A stretch of DNA of 64,000 nucleotides, taken from contig JAAFAI010000004.1 in NCBI GenBank assembly GCA_018222405.1, positions 62,001-126,000 on the forward strand, written 5' to 3'. Within the stretch, counting starts at the first letter, position 1. Every line of letters begins with the position of its first letter. The position numbers and the translations under genes are program-made. This document shows positions 8,054 through 14,968 of the stretch, piece after piece. This stretch comes from Gammaproteobacteria bacterium (lineage in GTDB: Bacteria > Pseudomonadota > Gammaproteobacteria > Enterobacterales > Alteromonadaceae). Below the pieces are notes generated by a model that had not been told where the DNA came from, did not search any database, and was given only the letters and a program-made list of their open reading frames with translations.

Positions 8054-9277
8054 TTAACTGTGCGGTGCTGGTATTGACCAGCCAATCACAAAGGATAAGG
8101 AAACAACAATCGCGCAAAGACCAAGCAATTGAAGCGATTTGAAGCGTTGTTCTTTGGGCCGCAGTAGTACGAGCTTGAATGCGATGAGTGTTTGTATAAG
8201 GTAATAAAGTGCAAATCCCTTTGACGCGAGATTAATGATTTCAAATACGTTGGATGACCAAACTAATATGCCGGCAATCGCGATGACAAGAACATAATAA
8301 AACTGAGGAGATATAGATAAATGGAAGAGCTCTTTTAGCAAACCACCGCCACCTATGGTATCGGCTAATGCGGCACTTAACTGGCTTGCCGTCGCGGCCA
8401 CAAGTAATAATATCGGCAATACCCAAATGGCTTGACCCAGGGTATAACTAATGGTTGTTTCATTCAGTTCGGTTATCGGAAAATCGAGAAAAATGGGACA
8501 GGTTAAACCAATAAAAACAACGTAAAGGAAAATGGCAATCCACTGGGCATATCGTCCCGCTTTAATACGCTGCTCTGCATTATAGCTATTGCCCATAAAA
8601 CGCGTGGTTTCGAACCCTTGTGTCACCATGAGCATACCGGCAAGCATGCTAAGGGTTTCAAAATGGCTGAGGGATTGTATCGCCTCATGTTTAAACCACG
8701 CACTTTTTACTTGTATATCGTAAGTTGCTAGTGCTGTTAGTACACCAATAATAATCGCCAACTTAATTGTGACTGCGAATAACTCGATGGTTTCCAATCC
8801 TCTTGCACCACGAAGCCAAGCGACCAACATAATGATGACAAGCAGCCCACTGGTAAACAATTTGATGAGCGTTGTATCGTCAATAGCAAAGCGGTCAAAG
8901 ACAAACGCGGCAAACAAGCTAATGTAAAACGCCACAGAAATTGCGTATGCAGCACCGAGGGCCCATTGACTGGCTTTCTCAAGCGTTGCGATACTGCCGT
9001 GTGAATTGCGAGCAAGCTCAGGCTCTGCATGACGTATATTGAAGCGAATGACTGAACCCAACAAATATGCCAGAGTCGACAATAAAATAATGCCCAGTAG
9101 CGCCCATTTACCCATTACCGAATGCAGCAGTGGTGCAATGATCAAAAAGCCACTGCCAATAATTGAAGCCAGCGGTGTTACTGTCGCTCGCCATTGGACA
9201 GATTGTCGTAGGCGAGGCAGAAACAATACTATTGCTACCAACAGTGAGGTTGCCAGCGCAATGGAATTTGTGATCAC
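8054..9277 (-). CDS. Polytopic membrane protein, APC-like transporter of unknown substrate
   Basis: The 407-residue protein has about eleven hydrophobic segments. Repeated features are reminiscent of amino-acid/polyamine (APC) superfamily transporters, such as the broken-helix-like ASIIGSGFLII near the N-terminus and MVTQGFETTRFMGNSY in the middle. The start is GTG, supported by a strong GGGGGAG site between it and the preceding cytochrome gene's stop. It lies inside the hydrogenase operon between the seven-haem cytochrome and hynD. A transport role for hydrogenase maturation, such as a metal or ligand precursor, is only inference. I recall an uncharacterised membrane ORF at this place in Alteromonas hydrogenase clusters. 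Confidence 0.8.
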   Translation of the reverse strand: MITNSIALATSLLVAIVLFLPRLRQSVQWRATVTPLASIIGSGFLIIAPLLHSVMGKWALLGIILLSTLAYLLGSVIRFNIRHAEPELARNSHGSIATLEKASQWALGAAYAISVAFYISLFAAFVFDRFAIDDTTLIKLFTSGLLVIIMLVAWLRGARGLETIELFAVTIKLAIIIGVLTALATYDIQVKSAWFKHEAIQSLSHFETLSMLAGMLMVTQGFETTRFMGNSYNAEQRIKAGRYAQWIAIFLYVVFIGLTCPIFLDFPITELNETTISYTLGQAIWVLPILLLVAATASQLSAALADTIGGGGLLKELFHLSISPQFYYVLVIAIAGILVWSSNVFEIINLASKGFALYYLIQTLIAFKLVLLRPKEQRFKSLQLLGLCAIVVSLSFVIGWSIPAPHS

Positions 9278-9289
9278 AGTTTCTCCCCC

Positions 9290-10084
9290 TTAATGATGCT
9301 TGTACCAGCCGGCACGCTTAATATCGTTCCAGGAAGTCGATTGATGACAGGCATAACACGCCTCCACTTTGGCTTTTGGCTCGCCAGCGACTTTGGCGGA
9401 AATCATTTTAAAATGTTGCATGTAGTGACTGGGCGGCGCTTCATGACATTGATTGCAATCACGAGATTGACTCGAGGGGTGAATAAACGTCGGCAGTGAC
9501 CACTTGTCTGTACTGTGGCATTGCACGCAATCCTCTCCGAACAACGTGAAGTGGCGATCATCGTTGCTGTGGCACTGTGAACAATTCAATAATGCTTCTT
9601 TATCACTGACGTCGGGATGCACAAATAGGGGATCAGCCGTTTGCTTATTCGCTAGAACATTTTCTAAAAAAGCCATCGTGGCTGCGCCTTCGTCAAATGG
9701 CACGTTTGGGTTGGGGAGCATATTGAACCCAATATCGACCAATGCAATATGGTTCATCAGTGAAATCTTAGCATCCTCACCTTGATGCTCAGTATGACAA
9801 CTAGCACATTCTGTTATGTCGGCGTGAAACGCAGTAGGTTGACGCGCGACGATATGGGTATCATTTGCATGACAGGCGACACACTTGTCGCGCTCAACGC
9901 CTTCTACTGGCGTGTGACAACTCAAGCAGTCATCCGCCAAAAACGCATGCGCTTTGCTCAGTGAACCAGGCTCTACCATTTGTTCCCACGGAATTTTTGC
10001 AAGATCCTCTGGTGTGTGAAAAAAATGGCTAACACCAAAGCCCGCTGCAACTAAGCCCAGAATAACTATTATCCACTTGATCAT
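9290..10084 (-). CDS. Seven-haem c-type cytochrome, membrane-anchored
   Basis: A periplasmic electron carrier with seven CxxCH haem-binding motifs: CLSCH, CVACH, CASCH, CSQCH, CVQCH, CNQCH and CYACH. An N-terminal hydrophobic helix (IKWIIVILGLVAAGFGVSHFF) anchors or exports it. The start is the ATG overlapping the previous gene's stop (ATGA); a longer frame upstream lies inside that gene. The protein has 264 residues. Because HynS lacks a membrane anchor helix, this cytochrome is the natural electron acceptor from the hydrogenase, passing electrons to the b-type-like protein encoded upstream. That route is inferred from gene order. Confidence 0.9.
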   Translation of the reverse strand: MIKWIIVILGLVAAGFGVSHFFHTPEDLAKIPWEQMVEPGSLSKAHAFLADDCLSCHTPVEGVERDKCVACHANDTHIVARQPTAFHADITECASCHTEHQGEDAKISLMNHIALVDIGFNMLPNPNVPFDEGAATMAFLENVLANKQTADPLFVHPDVSDKEALLNCSQCHSNDDRHFTLFGEDCVQCHSTDKWSLPTFIHPSSQSRDCNQCHEAPPSHYMQHFKMISAKVAGEPKAKVEACYACHQSTSWNDIKRAGWYKHH

Positions 10085-10839
10085 AACCAGCGTAGTCCAA
10101 AATAAACTTCGCTGAAAATGTGAAAGAACAATACGCCATAGAGCGTTATCGAAATCACGATATGAAACTTCAACCAACGAGCAAACCAAGTTTTCGCAGT
10201 GTCGTGAATCAGAATGCTGTATTCAACATCAGAAATGGCATCGATAATGGATAGAACCTTACTCTCTTGTCGAAACAGCTTACTTTGCGCTGAAGTAGGT
10301 ACACTTAAAGCAATGTATGGAATGTGTCTCGCTGATGTTTGGGCGAAAGTCGAATATCTTACGTCGCAGACCGCGTCTTTAAGCGATTGTTTGGCGCTTG
10401 AAAGTGCACCTTGGAGTTCTGTCACTTGACGCTTTTTCTCTTTTACATTTGAGGAAATAAGCCCTAGCACATACCGACCAACAAACCCACTGATCACAAC
10501 GACCATCATAAAGATGATGATGGAGACTCCAGTAGCACTATCAAAACGATGAGCGCTATGGATGAGTGCAAGAATAGGTCCCAATACTCCAGCATAAATA
10601 TGAATGCGCAGCAGCGTAGGCATGGCTATTTGCTTGGTCACGACTTTCTTTAGTGCTTTGTTGCGTTTAATGATCATGTAAAGCAACGGAATAAACATTA
10701 ATACCAGCGCAGTCAAACCAACGACAAATCCAGCAAAGCTGCCAGGGAATGCAGGGTCACGGTGCCACACAAACCCTAGCCAAAGTAAGATCATTAAGAC
10801 CACCAAGCTGCCTACAATGGTACGCTCTTGACTATTCAC
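10081..10839 (-). CDS. Membrane protein with His-containing helices, probable b-type cytochrome
   Basis: The 252-residue protein has about four to five transmembrane helices. Two carry histidine pairs suited to haem b: RIHIYAGVLGPILALIHSAHR and FHIVISITLYGVLFFHIFSE near the C-terminus. A soluble, coiled-coil-like segment (NVKEKKRQVTELQGALSSAKQ) lies between them. It begins with GTG overlapping the TAG of the upstream reductase gene, with GGAGG just upstream. Together with the flanking cytochrome c and flavoprotein it can form a transmembrane electron path. I recognise no exact family; the arrangement is reminiscent of ferric-reductase-like or Isp1-type subunits. Confidence 0.75.
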   Translation of the reverse strand: MNSQERTIVGSLVVLMILLWLGFVWHRDPAFPGSFAGFVVGLTALVLMFIPLLYMIIKRNKALKKVVTKQIAMPTLLRIHIYAGVLGPILALIHSAHRFDSATGVSIIIFMMVVVISGFVGRYVLGLISSNVKEKKRQVTELQGALSSAKQSLKDAVCDVRYSTFAQTSARHIPYIALSVPTSAQSKLFRQESKVLSIIDAISDVEYSILIHDTAKTWFARWLKFHIVISITLYGVLFFHIFSEVYFGLRWL

Positions 10840-12776
10840 TATGCTTCCACCTCCACATCAGTTTTAGGGATGGCTTGACATGCTAAAATATAACCACTGA
10901 CCCTATCTTCTGGCTCCAACCCATCATCAACCTCCATATCAACATCGCCGCGCAGTAATTTCACTTTGCAACTGCCGCAAGAGCCTGCCCGGCACGAATT
11001 CTCAATATCAACATCAAGTCCATCAGCAACGTCCAATACGGTTTCATCTGTGCCGGCTTGTGCCTGTGCATTTGATAAACTAAATCGCACTTGGCGCGTA
11101 TTGTTTGCAGGCGTGTTTGGGGCAACCTCCGTTTTAGTGGCCGTTTTCTTCGGACTCGCACCACCGAAAGCTTCTGTTTTAATATTCGCTTCAGGCATAC
11201 CCAATTCAGATAAAATATCCTTGGTTGCATCCATCATTGCCGGCGGCCCACAAATGTGTGCTGTTTTTAATGCTATGTCCGGCACGAATTCATTTATCAA
11301 TGCCGATGAAAAACGCCCCTGAGGTCCCATCCAAGAAGTGCCATCCGCCTGTGTCATACTGACGAGTACTTTCAACCTTGGGTGACGTGCTTGTAGATAT
11401 TTTAATTCCTGTTCAAAAATAAAATCGTTAGACGTTCGCGTACAAAACAGAAAATAAATGTCACCGTCCCAGCACGTCGTGGTTAAATAACGCACCGCGC
11501 TCATCATGGGCGTGATCCCAACCCCCCCTGAAATCAATACAACGCTACTTGCATCTTGACCATTGAAGTAAAACTTGCCGCCAGGCGCTTTAATTGAAAG
11601 CGTATCTCCCACATTTACGACGTCATGCATATGACGAGAAACAACACCGAATTCCTCGCGTTTGATGGTGACTTCAAAGTAATACTGCTCAGTGGGTGAT
11701 GATGCGATGGTGTAAGACCGCTTCACCGGTTTTTCAACACCATCAATCGTGAGCGTAAAAGTCACAAATTGTCCAGGTTCAAAACTAAATGGGATGACTT
11801 GACCATCGGCGCTGGCAAGTCGAAACGTTTTAACATCATGGGTCTCATGAAAAATACCGGTGACTTGCATACTGCCGCTATAGACACCTTTACGCGGTGA
11901 CATAGTCGTAGAAGATAATGCCTGCGCTGTAGCGGGTATTAAAACAGCGTCAGTCCCTACAGGTGCGTTAGTAGGTATCTCGTTAAGTGATGTGTGCTTC
12001 GTGGGCGCAGAAGCGCTTGCGGTCTCAGTGGACCTAAGCTCTTCTAGCAATGCGGCAGCTCTGCGCATTTTAAATCCATAAACATACACCATGACGACAG
12101 TGAAGATCAGCAGAACAAGCATCACTGCAGTATGAAACGGCGTCATGCCAAATAGTGTTGAGGAATCATTCACTGGTGAACTGGGTAGCAAATTCATTTG
12201 CGATTTAAACCAGGTTAATGCCACTCTTCTGGGCTCTTGCCCATCTAGTATTGCCCGTTTTGCCGCCAGACCACTATCAAAATGCGCGATCCCTTCTTTA
12301 ACGGTCTCAACAGCTACTTGCATTTGGGTATAGTCATCAACGGCTGCGGCACGGGCGAGCGATTCAAACCCGGTAGTCAGTTGTTCACTTCCTTGTTGCA
12401 TACGCGCCGACGCTTTGCCTAAGATACTATCTCTTTGTTCCGTCGTGGTTGATTGCATCCGCATTAAAGTTGGATAGAGATCTTTAGGTTTAGGCGCTCC
12501 CATTTTCTCCATCATTTTATCCATTCCTTTTGCCATACCTGGCCCCATCATTGCGTTGGCATTGCCCGGCTGACCTTTAACTTGATTGGCCAAAGCTGGA
12601 GAATCTGTACTTACCGCAACACTCGGCCCATTCGCTGCCTCAGGATGATGACTGGCATGCTCACTATCCTCAGTCTGTTGCTGTGCGTGCGCATTTATAA
12701 TCACGAAAAAAAGAACGACGTTTAGAATGACACAATAGCGGTGAATCATTGATGCGCGTTTACTCCCCCTAGTCAT
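10839..12776 (-). CDS. Membrane-spanning flavin reductase with C-terminal [2Fe-2S] ferredoxin
   Basis: A 645-residue modular protein. A signal sequence (FFVIINAHAQ) is followed by a periplasmic, Met-rich and helical region (MMGPGMAKGMDKMMEKMG). One transmembrane helix lies at about residues 212-236. A ferredoxin-NADP-reductase module follows, with FAD motif RSYTIASS near 356 and nucleotide motif GGVGITPMM near 415. Last comes a plant-type ferredoxin (CRAGSCGSC near 597, final Cys in LACQ). It could link periplasmic H2 electrons to cytosolic NAD(P) or the reverse. The ATG overlaps the upstream stop; an ATG nine codons in would give a cleaner signal peptide but a poor SD distance. Confidence 0.85.
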   Translation of the reverse strand: MTRGSKRASMIHRYCVILNVVLFFVIINAHAQQQTEDSEHASHHPEAANGPSVAVSTDSPALANQVKGQPGNANAMMGPGMAKGMDKMMEKMGAPKPKDLYPTLMRMQSTTTEQRDSILGKASARMQQGSEQLTTGFESLARAAAVDDYTQMQVAVETVKEGIAHFDSGLAAKRAILDGQEPRRVALTWFKSQMNLLPSSPVNDSSTLFGMTPFHTAVMLVLLIFTVVMVYVYGFKMRRAAALLEELRSTETASASAPTKHTSLNEIPTNAPVGTDAVLIPATAQALSSTTMSPRKGVYSGSMQVTGIFHETHDVKTFRLASADGQVIPFSFEPGQFVTFTLTIDGVEKPVKRSYTIASSPTEQYYFEVTIKREEFGVVSRHMHDVVNVGDTLSIKAPGGKFYFNGQDASSVVLISGGVGITPMMSAVRYLTTTCWDGDIYFLFCTRTSNDFIFEQELKYLQARHPRLKVLVSMTQADGTSWMGPQGRFSSALINEFVPDIALKTAHICGPPAMMDATKDILSELGMPEANIKTEAFGGASPKKTATKTEVAPNTPANNTRQVRFSLSNAQAQAGTDETVLDVADGLDVDIENSCRAGSCGSCKVKLLRGDVDMEVDDGLEPEDRVSGYILACQAIPKTDVEVEA

Positions 12777-13618
12777 GACGCATCCTTTTGTTCAGCCGCC
12801 CACAGCGCATTTATTTTCGCAATCTGCGGGGGTGTTAATACAGAGACGGCTTTCCCCACCGAAGCAATAAACTGTAGGCGTAGGGTGCTGTTTATGGCCT
12901 CTATTTTACTAATGGTGTCTTTAATATTGTCGTATTGAGGCAATCCTTGGGCTGTCAATTCCCACAATGATGCCTCTAATGCACTACGCTGCTGCGCAAG
13001 GCTTTTTTGGAAAGACTCCCACTCAGATTGAATCGATAACAACGTTTGATACTGCGTATCTGTTATTTCTAATGTTGTTGTATGGTTTAAGAAAAAGGCT
13101 TGTTCACCAAGGTGGTAAATATGAGGTGCACTACTCGCACCTGGCAAGCTTATCGTTGATGAAGGTTTGGATATCTCCGGTGTATTTTGTTCAGGAGGCA
13201 TACCCATCATCGAACTATTTTTCATCATCATCTTACACATCATCCCCATGCAAGACTTTCCGTTCATTGTCATCTTCTTTTTCCCTTTTCCCATGCCCAT
13301 CTTCATCTTGCTCGTCGCTTGGGGGGGCGTAGATGATTCGTTGAGTTGAGGGCTGGTATCGCTCTGTTTAACGCCGGTATTGCTTTTTGATTGCGCTACC
13401 AGTGAGTTGTCTAATGAGCGCAAAGCTGATTGGATCTTTGCAAAGTCAGCCGGCGCTAACTCGGGCGTAGTGTCTGAAGATTGTGTTTCTTTAGGTTTTT
13501 CTTTCGAACTAGTTTGTTGTGTTATCGCTGAACACGCGGTTGTGAATAAGACACTAGATAATACCAGACTCACAATAGCCGCTAAACGGTAGGTTTGGTG
13601 ACACTCTCTAATCTTCAC
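12773..13618 (-). CDS. Met-rich lipoprotein with Spy/CpxP-like C-terminal half
   Basis: The 281-residue product has a lipobox (LFTTACSA, Cys about residue 29), then a low-complexity Ser/Thr/Lys linker. A Met/Lys-rich block (KMKMGMGKGKKKMTMNGKSCMGMMCKMMMKN) suits Cu(I) binding. The helical C-terminal part has LTAQGLPQYD and LTPPQIAKI, reminiscent of the LTxxQ motif of CpxP/Spy-type periplasmic chaperones. It starts at GTG after AGGAG. Its stop overlaps the next gene's ATG. A metal-buffering or folding-helper role for the cytochrome/reductase assembly is inference. Confidence 0.75.
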   Translation of the reverse strand: MKIRECHQTYRLAAIVSLVLSSVLFTTACSAITQQTSSKEKPKETQSSDTTPELAPADFAKIQSALRSLDNSLVAQSKSNTGVKQSDTSPQLNESSTPPQATSKMKMGMGKGKKKMTMNGKSCMGMMCKMMMKNSSMMGMPPEQNTPEISKPSSTISLPGASSAPHIYHLGEQAFFLNHTTTLEITDTQYQTLLSIQSEWESFQKSLAQQRSALEASLWELTAQGLPQYDNIKDTISKIEAINSTLRLQFIASVGKAVSVLTPPQIAKINALWAAEQKDAS

Positions 13619-13647
13619 AACGGCATGCTCCTATTCAAAAATATCGA

Positions 13648-14004
13648 CTAAAACCCACGATCAAACTCGACCATGTCATAACGTGCTAGTTCGCCATCAA
13701 GTACAATAGCCTCTGCAAAATGCTCATCCTTCGTTTTACCTAATCGAATTTTGCCCACGAATTCGCGCGAGTAGCCGTCTTCCCCTTCAGAAATTGCTGT
13801 CGCATCAAAAACGGTGCGATAAACATTAAAGACTTGATGTTCTTTGAGACCATCGGTGTCAGAGACACACACCACTACTTGTTTATCATCGACGGTAACA
13901 ACCTGCCCACTCATGATGTAGTCATGGTATATCTGGCTTGCACAGCCCCCTAGTAGCCCAACAGACAAGACTGCAATTGATAAAAGCTTGATTAATTTGT
14001 TCAT
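13648..14004 (-). CDS. Small lipoprotein, unknown function
   Basis: The 118-residue protein has a clear lipoprotein signal (LSVGLLGGCASQ, Cys 21). The mature domain is beta-rich (GQVVTVDDKQVVVCVSDTDG, FVGKIRLGKTKDEHFAEAIVLDGELARYDMVEF). This pattern fits a small OB- or SH3-like fold that packs around other envelope proteins; I recognise no named family. GGGAG sits seven bases before the ATG. It lies between the Met/His-rich protein and the Met-rich lipoprotein in the same leftward train. Confidence 0.75.
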   Translation of the reverse strand: MNKLIKLLSIAVLSVGLLGGCASQIYHDYIMSGQVVTVDDKQVVVCVSDTDGLKEHQVFNVYRTVFDATAISEGEDGYSREFVGKIRLGKTKDEHFAEAIVLDGELARYDMVEFDRGF

Positions 14005-14068
14005 GTAAAACTCCCGCGATTATTAAAAGAAAAGAGGCAGTCGCTTTTCCAGCCTCATAACGCATTGA

Positions 14069-14524
14069 TTAGTTCTTTTTATGCTTGTGTATTGGCTTCG
14101 CTTTTTCAGCCGTATGTCCCATCATTTGCCCCATCATGTCTTCCATCATGGCCATACGCTGTTCCATCATTTTCATTTTCTCATCGGTCGACATATCACT
14201 GTGTTTATGCTCCATGCCCATGCCGCCTTTCATTCCTTTTCCATCTTTCATTCCCATCGAATCTTTGCCTTCCATCATGCCCATCATGTCTTGCATCTTT
14301 TGGGCATGCTCATGCAACATGGCTTCACGCTTTTCAGGATCAGATTCACTTTTTACTGCATCTAAAACTGCTTGCATTTCTTCCATATGTGTTTGCATTT
14401 TCTTCATCATCTGACCGTCCATCATCGGCATGTCAGATTTATCAGTGTGTTGATGCGCGTAAGAAGTCGCAATTGGCGCAGCGACAAGGGCGCTGGCCAG
14501 TAATAATGACGTTAATGTTTTCAT
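14069..14524 (-). CDS. Periplasmic Met/His-rich protein, probable copper binder
   Basis: A classic signal peptide (MKTLTSLLLASALVAAPIATSYA) is followed by a mature domain full of Met and His: HQHTDKSDMPMMDGQMMKKM, GMKGGMGMEHKHSDM, MMEDMMGQMMGH and a basic HKHKK end. Such composition favours Cu(I)/Ag(I) binding. The start is the ATG at 14524, preceded by AAAGGA; in-frame codons upstream are ignored. The protein has 151 residues. It is the first gene of the leftward train, downstream of the FNR-type promoter. Whether it belongs functionally to hydrogenase wiring or copper handling cannot be told from sequence. Confidence 0.8.
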   Translation of the reverse strand: MKTLTSLLLASALVAAPIATSYAHQHTDKSDMPMMDGQMMKKMQTHMEEMQAVLDAVKSESDPEKREAMLHEHAQKMQDMMGMMEGKDSMGMKDGKGMKGGMGMEHKHSDMSTDEKMKMMEQRMAMMEDMMGQMMGHTAEKAKPIHKHKKN

Positions 14525-14617
14525 AATTTTTCCTTTAATTGTGCTCACATGAGCGGTTTAGGTTTGAAATAGACGACTTGTCACCTTAATCCTATGTCTT
14601 AGACTCAGGTCAAGGTG

Positions 14618-14689
14618 CTATTTGGGCGATAAAAATTCGGCCAAAACCTCAAGCTCTTCATCTGTTATAGGCATTTGTGGCATTGCAGA
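14618..14689 (-). pseudogene. Remnant of a cytochrome c C-terminus
   Basis: Between the promoter and the Met/His-rich gene, the minus strand reads SAMPQMPITDEELEVLAEFLSPK and a stop. This resembles the C-terminal helix of a class I cytochrome c, where MP(x)MP is the haem Met-ligand loop. A stop codon (TAA) lies immediately upstream in frame and no CxxCH is nearby, so only the 3' end survives. It suggests a small cytochrome gene once headed the operon. Confidence 0.6.
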
Positions 14690-14743
14690 TTAGTGCTATC
14701 GTAATTTTTTGCACCCGATTTATCCTTTGCTTTTGATGAAATC

Positions 14744-14785
14744 CATCCTATAAATCACACGATAAATGTAATTGATTTAGATCAA
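14744..14785 (-). promoter_or_regulatory. Putative FNR-activated promoter for the leftward hydrogenase train
   Basis: TTGATTTAGATCAA at 14772-14785 is a perfect match to the FNR consensus TTGAT-N4-ATCAA. Reading leftward, TAGGAT at 14749-14744 is centred 32 bases from the box centre, the spacing expected when FNR binds at -41.5 (class II). The first leftward gene starts about 210 bases further on. A rightward -10 at the mirrored distance looks poor. Oxygen-responsive control of the hydrogenase genes would make physiological sense. Confidence 0.65.
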
Positions 14786-14813
14786 TCCTTCACGACAATC
14801 GGATTACAGCATC

Positions 14814-14829
14814 ATTACATTTCCGTAAT
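14814..14829. promoter_or_regulatory. Inverted repeat ATTAC-N6-GTAAT, candidate CusR-type operator
   Basis: The palindrome ATTAC-ATTTCC-GTAAT matches, in arms and spacing, the one at 30771-30786 in front of the cus genes. It lies about 140 bases upstream of the SDR-oxidase fusion gene and about 290 bases upstream of the Met/His-rich gene. Binding by the local response regulator is inference from the shared motif. Confidence 0.5.
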
Positions 14830-14968
14830 CAAATCATGGGTTTATTTATCCTTGGTTCAAAATTATCTATGCTCAAGCTGCGTCAACAGGTCTCCTCATA
14901 GCTACTTTGCAGCGGCATATGCTGAATACCAGATGCGATTTTTTAATTGGGTGAGCGGATAATAAGAA

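Noticed and set aside
14065..14526. Several long plus-strand frames opposite the Met/His-rich gene
   Set aside because: Repetitive CAT/ATG codons on the minus strand create open frames opposite; the products are low-complexity Ser/His/Phe without homology.
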